Below, one piece after another: positions 34,534 to 45,063 of a stretch of 64,000 nucleotides of DNA. The position numbers and the translations under genes are program-made. The DNA is taken from assembly GCF_947487515.1 (NCBI RefSeq), contig NZ_CANKWO010000001.1, positions 620,001-684,000 on the forward strand, given 5' to 3'. The notes below the pieces were generated by a model. The model worked only from the letters and a program-made list of their open reading frames with translations. It had not been told where the DNA came from and did no database searches. Position 1 is the stretch's first letter, and the number at the start of each line of letters is the position of its first letter. The DNA is from an uncultured Litoreibacter sp. (GTDB lineage Bacteria > Pseudomonadota > Alphaproteobacteria > Rhodobacterales > Rhodobacteraceae).

Positions 34534-36647
34534 TAGTGGCCGCCCCCGACGCCAGTCTCAATAGAAGGTCCGCCAATCGCGAACCAAGTGATGATAAGTA
34601 CCACGCCGATTACCATGGCGAAGGCGTAGTGGAACATGAAGCCGGACTGCGCACGGCCCGCAAGGCGTGTCAGGAACGGCACGGCCCCCATCGCGACCCC
34701 GTTGATCGAGCCGTCGATGACTTTGCCGTCGCCCCGTGTCCACAAGAAGTTGCCAAGACATTTGGCCGGACGGATGAAGATCACCTCATACAACTCGTCG
34801 AAGTACCATTTGTTCAGCAAGAACTGGTAGAGATGCTTCTGGTTGTTCGCCAAACGTCCAGGCAGGCTTGGGTTTTTGATGTAGAACATCCAAGCCGTAA
34901 AGAAGCCGATCAACATTGCAATGAACGGGGCAACCTTTACCCATTTCGGCGCATGGTGAGCCTTGTCCATCGTGTGGTTGTCTGGCCCCATGTAGATGGC
35001 ACCCTGCCCCGGAACCTGTGGCGCGCCATGATCTGCGTGATCATCATGGCCTTCATCGGTGCCCGCCGCGATAGCCGCCATGCTGAGCGTGTTAGGGTCA
35101 ACAATCGCGTGCTGCTCACCTTGGGTCATGCCGAAGAATTTCTCCACGTCATGGTGGTCACCAAAGAACGGCTTGAAGAACACCATGCCTGCGAAAACTG
35201 CTCCCACAGCCAGCACGCCAAGTGGCACCAGCATAACCATTGGGCTTTCATGCGCATGCTCATGCGTGTGCTTGTCGCCGCGCTCGGTGCCGTAGAAGGT
35301 CATGAACATCAGGCGCCAAGAATAGAACGATGTGAACACCGCCGCGATAACCAGCAACCAGAAGGCGTAGCCGGATCCGCCGCCCCATGCGCTCTCGATG
35401 ATCGCGTCTTTGGACAGAAAGCCTGCAAAGCCGATGTGGGTCAGCGGAATGCCAACACCTGTGATCGCCAATGTGCCGATCATCATCGCCCAGAAGGTCA
35501 ACGGAATTTTCTTACGCAGGTTGCCGTAGTTGCGCATATCTTGCTCATGGTGCATCGCGTGAATGACCGAGCCCGCGCCAAGGAACAACATCGCCTTGAA
35601 GAACGCATGTGTCAGCAGATGGAACATGGCCACCGAGTAGACGCCAACACCTGCGGCCACAAACATGTAGCCCAGCTGCGAGCAGGTCGAATAAGCAATC
35701 ACGCGTTTGATGTCGTTTTGCACAAGGCCAACGGTCGCCGCGAAGAAGGCGGTGGTCGCCCCCATAACAACGATGAACGCTTTGGCGTCAGGTGCGAATT
35801 CCATCAAAGGCGACATGCGGCAAACCAAGAAGACACCAGCAGTAACCATGGTCGCGGCGTGGATCAGGGCAGACACCGGTGTCGGGCCTTCCATCGCGTC
35901 TGGCAACCAAGTGTGCAAAAGAAGTTGGGCCGATTTGCCCATCGCGCCGATGAACAACAAGAAGGCCAACAAGTTTGCGGCGTTCCAGTCAGTCCACAAG
36001 AAATGCAACTGCGTTTCCGCCAATTCAGGTGCGGCGGCAAAAACATCAGAGAAGTTGATGCTGTCGGTCAGGTAGAACAATCCGAAGATACCAAGCGCGA
36101 AACCGAAGTCACCCACACGGTTAACCACAAAGGCTTTGATCGCGGCGGCATTTGCGGATGGTTTCTTATAGTAGAAGCCGATCAACAGGTAAGACGCAAC
36201 GCCCACACCTTCCCAGCCAAAGAACATTTGAACCAAGTTGTCCGAAGTCACCAGCATCAGCATCGTGAAGGTAAAGAACGACAGGTAAGCAAAGAAGCGC
36301 GGCTTGTAGCTGACGCCTTCGCCGAAATGTTCGTCATGCGCCATGTAGCCGAAGGAATACAGGTGCACCAGGCTCGACACCGTGGTCACAACGATCAACA
36401 TGATCGCGGTCAAACGGTCCACACGAATGGCCCAAGAGGTGTCCAAAGTGCCGGATTGGATCCAACGCAGCAGCTCGATGGTTTCGGTTGTGCCGTCGAA
36501 GGTCAGGAAGACGACCCAGCTCAGAAGTGCCGACAAGAACAGCAGTCCCGTTGCAATCACGCAGCCCGCTTGCTCGCCGATGAACTTCCAGCCGAAGCCG
36601 CAGATCAAAGCGCCGATCAGAGGAGCAAAGAGGATGATGGTTTCCAT
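34533..36647 (-). CDS. nuoL: NADH-quinone oxidoreductase subunit L
   Basis: The largest membrane subunit of complex I (704 residues), with about 16 spans and the long lateral C-terminal helix. Core motifs are [20 protein letters not shown] and [31 protein letters not shown] His/Asp-rich loop ([13 protein letters not shown], near residues 520-535) is longer than in E. coli. The ATG lies 6 nt after nuoK. Confidence 0.97.
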   Translation of the reverse strand: METIILFAPLIGALICGFGWKFIGEQAGCVIATGLLFLSALLSWVVFLTFDGTTETIELLRWIQSGTLDTSWAIRVDRLTAIMLIVVTTVSSLVHLYSFGYMAHDEHFGEGVSYKPRFFAYLSFFTFTMLMLVTSDNLVQMFFGWEGVGVASYLLIGFYYKKPSANAAAIKAFVVNRVGDFGFALGIFGLFYLTDSINFSDVFAAAPELAETQLHFLWTDWNAANLLAFLLFIGAMGKSAQLLLHTWLPDAMEGPTPVSALIHAATMVTAGVFLVCRMSPLMEFAPDAKAFIVVMGATTAFFAATVGLVQNDIKRVIAYSTCSQLGYMFVAAGVGVYSVAMFHLLTHAFFKAMLFLGAGSVIHAMHHEQDMRNYGNLRKKIPLTFWAMMIGTLAITGVGIPLTHIGFAGFLSKDAIIESAWGGGSGYAFWLLVIAAVFTSFYSWRLMFMTFYGTERGDKHTHEHAHESPMVMLVPLGVLAVGAVFAGMVFFKPFFGDHHDVEKFFGMTQGEQHAIVDPNTLSMAAIAAGTDEGHDDHADHGAPQVPGQGAIYMGPDNHTMDKAHHAPKWVKVAPFIAMLIGFFTAWMFYIKNPSLPGRLANNQKHLYQFLLNKWYFDELYEVIFIRPAKCLGNFLWTRGDGKVIDGSINGVAMGAVPFLTRLAGRAQSGFMFHYAFAMVIGVVLIITWFAIGGPSIETGVGGGH

Positions 36648-36653
36648 AGTGAC

Positions 36654-36959
36654 TTAGCCCTTCATCACGTTGACGTCTTCCACGGCGATGGTGCCGCGGG
36701 TTCGGAAGAAGCAGACCAGAATGGCCAGCCCGATTGCCGCCTCAGCCGCCGCAACCGTCAGCACGAACAAGGTAAATACCTGTCCGGCGAGGTCGCCAAG
36801 ATAGCTGGAGAAGGCTACGAAGTTGATATTCACCGCGAGCAACATCAGCTCGATCGACATCAAGATGATGATGACGTTCTTGCGGTTCACGAAGATGCCG
36901 AAAATGCCGATGACGAACAATGCCGCCGCGACTGTGAGGTAGTGTTCAAGTCCGATCAT
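36654..36959 (-). CDS. nuoK: NADH-quinone oxidoreductase subunit K
   Basis: A small membrane subunit (101 residues, three spans) with the conserved Glu in [21 protein letters not shown] and [14 protein letters not shown]. It starts directly after a small secreted-protein gene (stop at 36960), which separates it from nuoJ. Confidence 0.96.
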   Translation of the reverse strand: MIGLEHYLTVAAALFVIGIFGIFVNRKNVIIILMSIELMLLAVNINFVAFSSYLGDLAGQVFTLFVLTVAAAEAAIGLAILVCFFRTRGTIAVEDVNVMKG

Positions 36960-37373
36960 TTATCCTTGCTCCAGCAATCCAATAAGCGCCGAGTGGTCGC
37001 AGATTTCGTTGGTATATCTTTCATGGTCACCCGCTTTGGTGGGGTCGTAGTCAAATGACTTCTCAGGAAAAGCCACTTTCAATGTTTCAATTACGTCGAA
37101 CCAGCCATGCATGTCTGGGCCACCAGAGAAGAAAGGGGGCTTTTGTGCACCCGGACATCTTGCCAAAAACTCTTGCTGCCAAGGCTCATACTCATCGCTT
37201 GGCTCTTGGCAAATCATGGTCCACTCATAAGTGGCATGGCCGATGCTTTGTCCAGCGTATGAACATGGCAACTCAGAATTCACCCCCATATCAGCGCGGC
37301 TCGACAATGCAACATCAGCAGATGCTGGCAATGCCCAGAAAGTCAGACCAAAGATAAAAGCGGTTCTGTTCAC
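36960..37373 (-). CDS. Small secreted protein inserted between nuoJ and nuoK
   Basis: A 137-residue protein with a signal peptide ending near ALPASADVA. The mature part has Cys residues at LPCSYAG, TMICQEP, LARCPGA and NEICDHS, enough for two disulfides, and two Trp-rich turns. I do not recognise a family. It overlaps nuoJ by 4 nt and abuts nuoK directly, so it is made with complex I. Its codon use looks like its neighbours', which argues against recent transfer. A role in periplasmic assembly is only inferred from context. Confidence 0.72.
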   Translation of the reverse strand: MNRTAFIFGLTFWALPASADVALSSRADMGVNSELPCSYAGQSIGHATYEWTMICQEPSDEYEPWQQEFLARCPGAQKPPFFSGGPDMHGWFDVIETLKVAFPEKSFDYDPTKAGDHERYTNEICDHSALIGLLEQG

Positions 37374-37984
37374 AACCCCTGCCCCGGTTTGACGTCTTTC
37401 AACTCCATCTGCTCCGCTGGATCGCGGTAGATTTGGCTTAGCACGTTTTGACGTTTGATGTCTGGGCGGTGGCGCAGGGTTAGCACGATGGCACCGATCA
37501 TGGCGACCAGCAGGATCAGGCCTGCTGCTTGGAACAGGTAGATGTATTTGGTGTAGATCAACTGGCCCAAAGCCACGGTATTTTGCGTGTCTTCCAGCGC
37601 AGGCGTGACCGCGTCGCGCAGCTCAGCTGCGTTCTCCGCGCCCGTCCAAGCGCCGAAGACCAAGGCCAGTTCCATCAACAAAATAACGCCGATCAGCCCT
37701 GCAAGCGGGACGAATTTGGCCAACTCCCCGCGCAGTTCTGCGAAATCCACGTCCAGCATCATCACCACGAAAAGGAACAACACCGCGACCGCGCCCACAT
37801 AGACGATGATCATCAACATGGCGACGAATTCCGCCCCCAGCAAAACGAACAATCCAGCAGAGGATAGGAACGCCAAAATCAACCACAGCACCGAGTGCAC
37901 GGGGTTGCGTGACACCACAACAAACATGCCCGAGGTCACGACCGTAATGGCAAATAGGTAGAATGCAAAATCAGCGAAGCCCAT
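37370..37984 (-). CDS. nuoJ: NADH-quinone oxidoreductase subunit J
   Basis: A 204-residue membrane subunit with five spans, including the conserved pi-bulge helix region ([23 protein letters not shown], seen as [12 protein letters not shown] near residues 55-66). Its start overlaps the stop of the upstream CMD gene by one base, and its end overlaps the secreted-protein gene by 4 nt. Confidence 0.95.
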   Translation of the reverse strand: MGFADFAFYLFAITVVTSGMFVVVSRNPVHSVLWLILAFLSSAGLFVLLGAEFVAMLMIIVYVGAVAVLFLFVVMMLDVDFAELRGELAKFVPLAGLIGVILLMELALVFGAWTGAENAAELRDAVTPALEDTQNTVALGQLIYTKYIYLFQAAGLILLVAMIGAIVLTLRHRPDIKRQNVLSQIYRDPAEQMELKDVKPGQGL

Positions 37985-38385
37985 TAGCTTGTCCCTTCTT
38001 CGTCCAGCACTTCTGTCGCAAGCTCCATCGCTTTTGACATGGCCGGTACGCCGCCAAACATTGCGGCTTGTGCAATGGTTTCGGCAATCTCTTGTTTCGA
38101 TGCGCCCGCCTCTTTGAGGTGACGGACAGTCAGTCTGATCTGGCTTTCGCCCTGAGCCCCCTGAATCGTCAACCCCGAGAGGGTCAGCAACAGGCGCGTC
38201 TTGGCATCAAGCCCCTCGGGGCTCAACCCCTTACCCATGAATTGCTCCATCATCTCTGAAGAAAGCGTGGGCATAATATTCTCGAATCCTTTAGGCGTGA
38301 ACGCTTCCAGCGCAGGGTTCATGGATTTCGCCATGTCCTGCCCCATCTTCACAAAGGCCTCAAAGGGGTTGGTTGGGTCGCTCAT
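37984..38385 (-). CDS. Carboxymuconolactone decarboxylase (CMD) family protein, copy 1
   Basis: A 133-residue all-helical CMD-fold protein: [57 protein letters not shown]. It lacks the CxxC/His peroxidase motif of AhpD, so it resembles gamma-CMD-like proteins of unknown role. It overlaps the second CMD gene by 4 nt and is a distant paralogue of it. Their position between nuoI and nuoJ suggests a complex I-linked role, but no function is known. Confidence 0.85.
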   Translation of the reverse strand: MSDPTNPFEAFVKMGQDMAKSMNPALEAFTPKGFENIMPTLSSEMMEQFMGKGLSPEGLDAKTRLLLTLSGLTIQGAQGESQIRLTVRHLKEAGASKQEIAETIAQAAMFGGVPAMSKAMELATEVLDEEGTS

Positions 38386-38774
38386 GTGTCAGCCTCCTCG
38401 GCTTCAAACACTTCAATCGCCGCGTTCATCGCGTTGATCATCGCAGGGAACCCACCATAAAGCGTCATCTGAAAAATGATCTCGCAGATTTCCTCACGGC
38501 TGGCGCCAACCGCGCGAGCAGATCCAATGTTCACCTTCAACTGCGGGCGGGTTTGAGACCCCATCGCCGTCAAAGCTGCAATCGTCGCCAGCAGACGGGT
38601 CTTTTCGTCCACGCCGCCACGCGCATAGAATTTGCCATAGGCCACATCCACGACGGTTTCAGCCAAGCCGGGAACCAGCGCGTCATAGCGGGCGCGTAAC
38701 GCGTCCTCCATGCCGGGGTTCACCTGCTCGGACAATTCCTTGCCGCGTGCGTATGTGCCTAGGCTATCGTTCAT
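38382..38774 (-). CDS. Carboxymuconolactone decarboxylase (CMD) family protein, copy 2
   Basis: A 130-residue CMD-fold protein with the same layout as its neighbour: [25 protein letters not shown] and [38 protein letters not shown]. There is no CxxC. ATG 38774 overlaps the nuoI stop by 4 nt, and the gene ends overlapping copy 1. CMD proteins are usually hexamers; two adjacent paralogues could form a hetero-oligomer (inference). Confidence 0.85.
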   Translation of the reverse strand: MNDSLGTYARGKELSEQVNPGMEDALRARYDALVPGLAETVVDVAYGKFYARGGVDEKTRLLATIAALTAMGSQTRPQLKVNIGSARAVGASREEICEIIFQMTLYGGFPAMINAMNAAIEVFEAEEADT

Positions 38775-39262
38775 CGGTAAGGCGCATCCATCTCTAGGTT
38801 GCGCGCGATCTCGCCTTCCCAACGCTCGCCATTCGCCAATAATTTGTCCTTGTCATAGAACAGCTCTTCGCGGGTTTCGGTGGCGAATTCGAAGTTCGGC
38901 CCCTCGACAATGGCGTCCACTGGGCAGGCTTCTTGGCAGAAGCCGCAGTAGATGCATTTGGTCATGTCGATGTCATAGCGCGTTGTGCGGCGCGAGCCGT
39001 CGTCGCGCGGTTCCGCATCGATGGTGATCGCTTGGGCAGGGCAAACAGCTTCGCAAAGCTTACATGCAATGCAACGTTCCTCGCCGTTGGGGTAGCGGCG
39101 CAAGGCGTGTTCACCACGGAACCGAGGGCTCAAAGGCCCCTTTTCATGCGGGTAGTTCAAAGTCGCCTTGGGGGCGAAGAAGTACTTCAGCCCAAGTTGC
39201 ATGCCTTTGAACATGTCCAGCAGCAGGAAGTATTTAGCCTTACGACCGAAGCTGACACTCAT
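38771..39262 (-). CDS. nuoI: NADH-quinone oxidoreductase subunit I
   Basis: A 163-residue peripheral-arm subunit carrying clusters N6a and N6b. The ferredoxin motifs are [12 protein letters not shown] and [16 protein letters not shown], plus an N-terminal amphipathic helix ([12 protein letters not shown]). The start at 39262 is the usual family start; 36 in-frame codons upstream were discarded. It follows the methyltransferase-like gene by 25 nt. Confidence 0.97.
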   Translation of the reverse strand: MSVSFGRKAKYFLLLDMFKGMQLGLKYFFAPKATLNYPHEKGPLSPRFRGEHALRRYPNGEERCIACKLCEAVCPAQAITIDAEPRDDGSRRTTRYDIDMTKCIYCGFCQEACPVDAIVEGPNFEFATETREELFYDKDKLLANGERWEGEIARNLEMDAPYR

Positions 39263-39287
39263 CTCATCTCTCCCGTTGGGCGGCACA

Positions 39288-40013
39288 TCATGCGCTGGCC
39301 CATTTCGTTTGGTAGTCGCTCTGCAATGCGGATCCAGCCCGCGCCTTTGCAGTCGTCTTTTCAATCTCATAGTGCAGATACATGCGGCCCTCTGGGATCA
39401 TCCCCTTCAGGCGCAATCTGCGACCGGTTTCTGCGGCGTCCGGAAAGTTCAGCGGCGCCACCGTTCCCGGAATTTTGTGGATGCCCGCGCAGATATGCAC
39501 GAGGCATTGGCATTTTCGTTTCCAAAACGTCCAGACCAGCTCTGGCGAGAATTGGTACATCCCGTGGCCAACCCAGCCGTTCATGCCATTGGCCGACACG
39601 AAACGCCCACCAGGTTTCAACATGTTGAACACATTTTCCAAGGCCTGCGGAACGTTGAAAACATGCTCAATCGTGCCCCCGTCAAAAATGAAGCCAAATT
39701 GGTTGTGCAGCTTCTTTGACACGGGTTCGTTAAGATCATGCTCAATGGACGGTCCCTCATATGAGGCAAAATCCATCGTTTCGATTTCCCCCAAACCAAG
39801 GTTGCGAAACAGCGTCTCGGAGTACCCGTCTTCCTGTAGAAAATGGAACCGTTTCTCCTTGATGCCTGCTCGGCGCAAAGACTTTTCATAGGACTTGGCA
39901 AAGGGCGGTTCGATCTTGAACGACTGACGGCCCAGCATCAGCGACCGGCCCGCAGGCCGGAAGCGGGTGGAAAGATCCACCAATTGCTGAAACAGGGTGC
40001 AGTCGACGCCCAT
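39288..40013 (-). CDS. Methyltransferase-like protein inserted between nuoH and nuoI
   Basis: A 241-residue soluble protein. [13 protein letters not shown] (near residues 22-34) resembles a degenerate motif [24 protein letters not shown] and [17 protein letters not shown] (residues 106-145) match motifs II/III of class I SAM methyltransferases. The lack of a proper GxGxG loop leaves activity uncertain. It follows nuoH after 6 nt and precedes nuoI by 25 nt. Eukaryotic complex I assembly uses methyltransferase-fold factors (NDUFAF5, NDUFAF7), so a similar role is possible but unproven. Confidence 0.72.
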   Translation of the reverse strand: MGVDCTLFQQLVDLSTRFRPAGRSLMLGRQSFKIEPPFAKSYEKSLRRAGIKEKRFHFLQEDGYSETLFRNLGLGEIETMDFASYEGPSIEHDLNEPVSKKLHNQFGFIFDGGTIEHVFNVPQALENVFNMLKPGGRFVSANGMNGWVGHGMYQFSPELVWTFWKRKCQCLVHICAGIHKIPGTVAPLNFPDAAETGRRLRLKGMIPEGRMYLHYEIEKTTAKARAGSALQSDYQTKWASA

Positions 40014-40019
40014 GGTTGA

Positions 40020-41057
40020 TTAGCCCCCCACTGCCCAGCGAGCATAAGCCCCGCCAAATGCGCCGTATTGGGCAAAGAAGGCCACAAGAACAACCCAGCC
40101 CAGCGACAACGGCAAGAACACTTTCCAGCCAATGCGCATCAGTTGGTCGTAGCGGTAGCGCGGCACGATGGCCTTCACCATGGCGAACATGAAGAAGAAG
40201 AATGCCATTTTGCCAACCATCCACAATGGGCCATCCGGCAAGAACGGGATCGGGGACAACCAGCCACCAAAGAACAGCAGTGTGATCAGGGCGCACATCA
40301 AGAAGATAGCGATATATTCACCGGCCATGAACAGCAAAAACGGGGTTGAGGAGTATTCAACTTGGTAGCCCGCAACCAGTTCCGATTCAGCCTCTGGAAG
40401 GTCGAACGGCGGGCGGTTCGTCTCAGCCAAGGCACTGATGAAGAACAAGAACACCATTGGAAGATGCGGCAACCAATACCAGCTGAAGAAGCCGTAGCTG
40501 CCATCTTGGGCGCGTACGATGTCGCCGAAGTTCAACGATCCCGTGGACAGCACGACACCGATGATGATCAAGCCGATGGAGACCTCATAAGAGATCATCT
40601 GCGCCGCAGAGCGCAGGCAGCCAAGGAACGGGTATTTGGAGTTTGACGCCCAGCCCCCCATGATCACGCCGTAAACTTCCAAAGAGCCGATGGCGAAGAC
40701 GTAAAGAATAGCGACGTTCAAATCCGCCAGCACCCAAGTGTCGTTAAACGGGATCACTGCCCAAGAGATAATCGCCAGCACAAAGGCCAGCATCGGGGCC
40801 AGCATAAACACAAATTTGTCTGCGCCCGCAGGGATCACGATCTCTTTGACCACATATTTCAGCGCGTCAGCCACCGATTGCAGCAGCCCGAAGACGCCTA
40901 CAACATTTGGCCCGCGGCGCATTTGCACGGCAGCCCAGATTTTCCGGTCGCCGTAAACCAAGAACAGCAGGGAAATCATCACGAAAGCGATCATTGCCAA
41001 ACATTGTGCGGCGATGATCAGTGCGATCCCTAGTCCAGATGAAAGAAATTCAGCCAT
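40020..41057 (-). CDS. nuoH: NADH-quinone oxidoreductase subunit H
   Basis: A 345-residue membrane subunit with eight spans at the quinone site. Motifs: [27 protein letters not shown] (near residues 42-68) and [24 protein letters not shown], which supplies the conserved acidic loop. It begins 6 nt after a lipoprotein gene. Confidence 0.97.
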   Translation of the reverse strand: MAEFLSSGLGIALIIAAQCLAMIAFVMISLLFLVYGDRKIWAAVQMRRGPNVVGVFGLLQSVADALKYVVKEIVIPAGADKFVFMLAPMLAFVLAIISWAVIPFNDTWVLADLNVAILYVFAIGSLEVYGVIMGGWASNSKYPFLGCLRSAAQMISYEVSIGLIIIGVVLSTGSLNFGDIVRAQDGSYGFFSWYWLPHLPMVFLFFISALAETNRPPFDLPEAESELVAGYQVEYSSTPFLLFMAGEYIAIFLMCALITLLFFGGWLSPIPFLPDGPLWMVGKMAFFFFMFAMVKAIVPRYRYDQLMRIGWKVFLPLSLGWVVLVAFFAQYGAFGGAYARWAVGG

Positions 41058-41063
41058 GGTCCC

Positions 41064-41453
41064 TCAAACTGTTGGTATGCCGGTTTCGGCACATTCTGCG
41101 ACGACTACTTCGGCGTCGATTGTTTGCAATCCGTCGGGCAGCGCAGCCGAGATGGTGTAAACCGCATCTCCGGCCCAAAGGCCACCCTCTTCCTGTACGT
41201 TTGTGCGCACATGACGCGCAAATCCGAAACCTCGGATCAATGCGTATTGTGCAGCCGCACATTTTCCGTAATCCGCGACGTCCGCATTGGTCCGCGCGCC
41301 CTTCATCCGGACCAGAAAGCTGACGATGTCATCGTCGAGCCGTCTGGTCTCGATCCCGAGGTACTCCGGCGCAAAATAGTCCTGCGTCGGATCCTCGGTT
41401 GGGGTACAGGCCACTAGCATGGCTGCCCCCAGAAGGAATATGCGGTTGCGCAT
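41064..41453 (-). CDS. Small lipoprotein between nuoG and nuoH
   Basis: A 129-residue protein with a lipoprotein signal (MRNRIFLLGAAMLVAC; lipobox LVAC). The mature part is rich in charged turns and ends VVVAECAETGIPTV, with two further Cys residues. No family is recognised. Gaps of 6 nt on both sides place it firmly in the nuo transcript. Confidence 0.72.
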   Translation of the reverse strand: MRNRIFLLGAAMLVACTPTEDPTQDYFAPEYLGIETRRLDDDIVSFLVRMKGARTNADVADYGKCAAAQYALIRGFGFARHVRTNVQEEGGLWAGDAVYTISAALPDGLQTIDAEVVVAECAETGIPTV

Positions 41454-41459
41454 GTCACG

Positions 41460-43475
41460 TTACTCCGCAGCCATCGCGGGGTTGGCCCGTGCTTTGGCGT
41501 TGGCCGATAGCTCTGCCATCAATTCAGAGGCGCGCGCGATCGGATTTGTCAGGTAGAAATCGGTCAAGGCGGGGCGGAAGTCTGCTTTGCCCATCGCCTT
41601 TGTCTTAAGTGGCGTCCATGTGTTTTGCGCCACAACATCGATGTCGGCAAGATGCGGCACCTCTGCGACCAATGCGCTGCGCAATTGCGCCAAGCTGTCG
41701 TAAGGCAAGGTCGCGCCCAGCTCCGCTGACAACGCACGCAAAATGGCCCAATTGTCTTTCGCCTCGCCCGGAGCAAAGCCCGCGCGCAACGCCAACTGCG
41801 GGCGGCCTTCGGTGTTGACGAACACGCCCTGCTCTTCTGTGTACGCAGCCCCTGGAAGAATAATGTCAGCGCGATGCGCGCCCCGATCCCCATGAGACCC
41901 TTGGTAAATTACGAATGGACCAGCCGCGATTTCGACCTCATCAGCGCCAAGGTTGTAGATAACTTCGGCGTCTTTGATGGCATCCATGCCACCTTCGGCC
42001 GTGCAACCTGCATCCAGCGCACCGACGCGACCAGCCGCAGTGTGCAGCACCAGCAGCTTGCCGCCAGATTTGTCACAAATGGCCTGAACGGTTGCAAGGA
42101 CGGCTTCCCCGTCAGCTTCGCGCAATGCGCCTTGGCCGACGATGACGATGCACTTCTTGTCCTTCAGCTCGGCCATATCCAAACCGGCAACATGAGCGAG
42201 CGCGGCACGATCAGTGCCCATATGCTCATATTCGTAGGTCAAATCTACTTTTTCGCCAACCAACGTCACATCCGCGCCTGCGGACCACGCCCGACGAATA
42301 CGTGCGTTCAAAACAGGCGCTTCGATCGTGGGGTTTGTCCCGACCAGCAAAATCTTATCCGCGCCATCGATGTCTTCAATCGCAGCATTTCCGACATAGG
42401 CCGAGCGGTTGCCCGCTGGCAGTTTCGCGCCGTCCGTGCGGCATTCCACAACACCACCTTGACCTTCAACCAGTTGCTTCAGCGCATATGCCGCCTCAAC
42501 CGGAGCCAGATCGCCTACAAGACCGGCAAGTTTCTTGCCCTTCATCGCCGCAGTGGCTGCTTTCAATGCTTCGTCCCAGCCTGCTTTGCGCAGCTTGCCG
42601 TTCTCGCGGATATAAGGCGTGTCCAAACGTTGGCGACGCAGGCCGTCCCAAACAAAGCGTGACTTGTCGGAAATCCATTCCTCGTTCACGCCATCATGGT
42701 TGCGCGGCAAGAAGCGCATGACTTCGCGCCCTTTGGTATCAACGCGAATGCTGGAGCCAAGCGCGTCCATCACGTCGATGCTTTCGGTTTTGGTCAATTC
42801 CCATGGGCGTGCCGTGAAGGCATAGGGTTTGGAGACCAATGCACCAACGGGGCAAAGGTCAATGATGTTGCCTTGCAAGTTGGAATTCAGGGTTTGGCCC
42901 AAATATGATGTGATCTCGGCGTCTTCACCGCGGCCCGTCTGGCCCATCTGCGTGATGCCCGCCACTTCGGAGGTAAACCGAACACAGCGCGTGCACGAAA
43001 TGCAGCGGGTCATATGGGTCTCGACCAATGGGCCAAGGTCCAGATCATCTGTCGCGCGCTTGGGTTCGCGGTAGCGCGAGAAGTCAACGCCATAAGCCAT
43101 GGCCTGATCTTGCAAATCACATTCGCCGCCTTGGTCGCAGATCGGGCAATCCAGCGGGTGGTTGATCAACAGGAATTCCATGACACCTTCACGGGCCTTT
43201 TTGACCATAGGTGAATTGGTTTTCACAACCGGCGGCTGGCCTTCGGGACCAGGGCGCAGGTCGCGCACCTGCATCGCGCAAGACGCGGCGGGTTTGGGCG
43301 GGCCGCCCACAACTTCGACCAGACACATGCGGCAGTTGCCCGCAATTGTCAGACGCTCGTGATAGCAGAACCGAGGAACCTCGACGCCCGCTTGCTCACA
43401 TGCTTGGATCAGGGTCATTGCCCCGTCACATTCGACCTCAGTGCCGTCGATGATTACTTTTTTTAGGTCGCTCAT
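41460..43475 (-). CDS. nuoG: NADH-quinone oxidoreductase subunit G
   Basis: A 671-residue peripheral-arm subunit. The N-terminal [2Fe-2S] ferredoxin domain has [17 protein letters not shown] and the later Cys of AASC; the C3H cluster region has [18 protein letters not shown]; the [4Fe-4S] ferredoxin site has [11 protein letters not shown] molybdopterin-like domain without obvious cofactor function follows. Length matches alphaproteobacterial NuoG rather than the longer E. coli form. Confidence 0.97.
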   Translation of the reverse strand: MSDLKKVIIDGTEVECDGAMTLIQACEQAGVEVPRFCYHERLTIAGNCRMCLVEVVGGPPKPAASCAMQVRDLRPGPEGQPPVVKTNSPMVKKAREGVMEFLLINHPLDCPICDQGGECDLQDQAMAYGVDFSRYREPKRATDDLDLGPLVETHMTRCISCTRCVRFTSEVAGITQMGQTGRGEDAEITSYLGQTLNSNLQGNIIDLCPVGALVSKPYAFTARPWELTKTESIDVMDALGSSIRVDTKGREVMRFLPRNHDGVNEEWISDKSRFVWDGLRRQRLDTPYIRENGKLRKAGWDEALKAATAAMKGKKLAGLVGDLAPVEAAYALKQLVEGQGGVVECRTDGAKLPAGNRSAYVGNAAIEDIDGADKILLVGTNPTIEAPVLNARIRRAWSAGADVTLVGEKVDLTYEYEHMGTDRAALAHVAGLDMAELKDKKCIVIVGQGALREADGEAVLATVQAICDKSGGKLLVLHTAAGRVGALDAGCTAEGGMDAIKDAEVIYNLGADEVEIAAGPFVIYQGSHGDRGAHRADIILPGAAYTEEQGVFVNTEGRPQLALRAGFAPGEAKDNWAILRALSAELGATLPYDSLAQLRSALVAEVPHLADIDVVAQNTWTPLKTKAMGKADFRPALTDFYLTNPIARASELMAELSANAKARANPAMAAE

Positions 43476-43478
43476 GCG

Positions 43479-43964
43479 TTACTCCGCAGCCACTTGGCAG
43501 CCATGTGTTTTCCACATGGTCGCGTCTTTCAAATAGTCCCAGCCAAACGCGTCGGGGCTGTCACCCTTTGCGTTCAACATCTCAAGTCTTTCCAGCGCTT
43601 CGTCTAATGTTGGCTGATGCCCAACCGGCACCCACCACATAACGAAGTGCATCTTATCCAACACCTCGAACCACTCTTGGCGTTTCTCATAGAATTGCTT
43701 GTGCACCGTGCCCCAGACGAACGTCTCAAGGCTGGCCACATCTTCCCAAACTGTCAGGTTCGGCACATATTGCGGGTCACCTGCAATCGAATGTGCCGTG
43801 GCTCCTGGCGCACCGGAGCCCTCAAGCATCCACACAAAGCCCGGCATGCGTTTGCCCAAGCTGTTGATCCGGTCAATGTTGTCAATGAACTCGGCCACGC
43901 GTGGATCATCCACTGGGGCCAGCAGTCTGCCAACATTCAACTCGGCGAGGTGATGACCCTTCAT
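43479..43964 (-). CDS. DUF3291 family protein
   Basis: A 161-residue protein that looks like DUF3291: HHLAELNVGRLLAPVDDPRVAEFID, NLTVWEDVASLETFVWGTVHKQF and HFVMWWVPVGHQPTLDEALERLE. It is related in pattern to the ABM/dimeric barrel group. ATG 43964 is chosen because it fits the family; 23 codons upstream belong to another frame. It overlaps DUF5333 by 4 nt and is 3 nt from nuoG. Confidence 0.75.
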   Translation of the reverse strand: MKGHHLAELNVGRLLAPVDDPRVAEFIDNIDRINSLGKRMPGFVWMLEGSGAPGATAHSIAGDPQYVPNLTVWEDVASLETFVWGTVHKQFYEKRQEWFEVLDKMHFVMWWVPVGHQPTLDEALERLEMLNAKGDSPDAFGWDYLKDATMWKTHGCQVAAE

Positions 43965-44368
43965 TGCGCCACCTCCACCAGCAAGGCTCCAATGTCGGAT
44001 CCTTGGGAAATCTCGCTCCGACCCGCCGCACAAACAGCCTCGCCAGAGGCCGTTTCAAGCTGGTGCTTGTCTGCAAAGACCTGCTGCGCCTTTGTGAGCT
44101 GCGCTTCGCCGCTTTCCATGTCAACGAAAGGGTCCTTGGAGTTAAACCCATCGGCTTCGAGTTTCATTTGCAAAGCTTCAGAGGCCTGAATGACGGCCAG
44201 CGGATCCACACGCAGTTCTGCACACGACAAGGCCAAAGACTGTGCCGCAGATGTCGCCACCAAAGCAGATACGAAATAGTCGGGCATTGGTCGCATGTCG
44301 GCCAACGCCGGCGCGGCCACCAAAAAGGTAGCAGCGGCGAAGGGGCCAAATTTCACGACGCTCGACAT
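43961..44368 (-). CDS. DUF5333 family secreted protein
   Basis: A 135-residue protein with a signal peptide (GPFAAATFLVAAPALA). Helices AAQSLALSCAELRVDPLAVIQASEALQMKLEADG and EAQLTKAQQVFADKHQLE, with Cys at SLALSC and GEAVCAAG. The pattern corresponds to DUF5333, a family I know mainly from Rhodobacteraceae. ATG 44368 is preferred over a TTG six bases earlier. It overlaps DUF3291 by 4 nt. Function unknown. Confidence 0.72.
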   Translation of the reverse strand: MSSVVKFGPFAAATFLVAAPALADMRPMPDYFVSALVATSAAQSLALSCAELRVDPLAVIQASEALQMKLEADGFNSKDPFVDMESGEAQLTKAQQVFADKHQLETASGEAVCAAGRSEISQGSDIGALLVEVAQ

Positions 44369-44380
44369 TCTCAATCAATC

Positions 44381-44722
44381 CTAACGTTTGGTGCAGCGGG
44401 CGTTGAACACCAGCGTGTCACCGTCTTGGGTGAAGGCCCAATCTTTGCTGACGCTGCTCAATTTCCATTCAGCATCCGAGCCGCCATAGTTCAGCAAGCA
44501 GTATTTGGTGGCCTCAAAGCGCACGCTTTCGCGAACTTCTTCGACCCCTGCGCCTTTGTTCTGGACGCGAATTTCGATATCGCGTTTGTCATCGCCCGAC
44601 GACAGTTTTGCCTTGAAAGGCAACGCCCGTTCGGTATCCGCATTCCGCGACTTGTCACGGCTAAACGTCGAGCAAGACGCCGCCCCGAAAGCCAACGACG
44701 CGATGAGCACCAGCCGGATCAT
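44381..44722 (-). CDS. Small lipoprotein, third gene after nuoF in the nuoF-nuoG interval
   Basis: A 113-residue protein with a lipoprotein signal (LIASLAFGAASC). The mature part has two Cys residues (TKYCLLNYGG, NARCTKR) and a Trp-containing strand core (AEWKLSSVSKDWAF), compatible with a small beta-sheet domain. I do not recognise a family. It overlaps the next lipoprotein gene by 4 nt. Confidence 0.7.
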   Translation of the reverse strand: MIRLVLIASLAFGAASCSTFSRDKSRNADTERALPFKAKLSSGDDKRDIEIRVQNKGAGVEEVRESVRFEATKYCLLNYGGSDAEWKLSSVSKDWAFTQDGDTLVFNARCTKR

Positions 44723-45063
44723 GACTTCAATCCTGAGCCATCAATCACCTGATCGCTTTGCGAGACACCGACGCAGAATACTTTCACGGTGAGCAAGCCA
44801 CCGTCGCGGGTGCGCGTGTCAGGAATGGCGCTTTCGCCCTCTTGGCAGGCAATTTCCATGGCACGGGTCACCGCGCGATTTTCATCTGCCACTGGGATCT
44901 GCGCACCATCCTTGTAGCGAAGAACCACACGGGTGGTATCCGCGGCACGCCCTGCTTCAACGATCTCGATAGGCGGGCCTTTGGGTTCTTCCGATACAGG
45001 ACCGGTAGGAACACAGGCCGCGAGAACGGCGGCGGCGGGAATCAATGCCAACGCGCGCATCAT
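44719..45063 (-). CDS. Small lipoprotein, first gene after nuoF
   Basis: A 114-residue protein with lipobox VLAAC (signal residues 1-16). The mature region has a Pro/Glu-rich linker and then a beta-rich part ([46 protein letters not shown]) with two Cys residues. No family is recognised. It overlaps nuoF and the next lipoprotein gene by 4 nt each. Confidence 0.7.
   Translation of the reverse strand: MMRALALIPAAAVLAACVPTGPVSEEPKGPPIEIVEAGRAADTTRVVLRYKDGAQIPVADENRAVTRAMEIACQEGESAIPDTRTRDGGLLTVKVFCVGVSQSDQVIDGSGLKS

Noticed and set aside
34536-37058. 840-codon open frame on the + strand across nuoL
   Set aside because: It is antisense to nuoL and nuoK, which are certain; the translation is Arg/His-rich and not protein-like.
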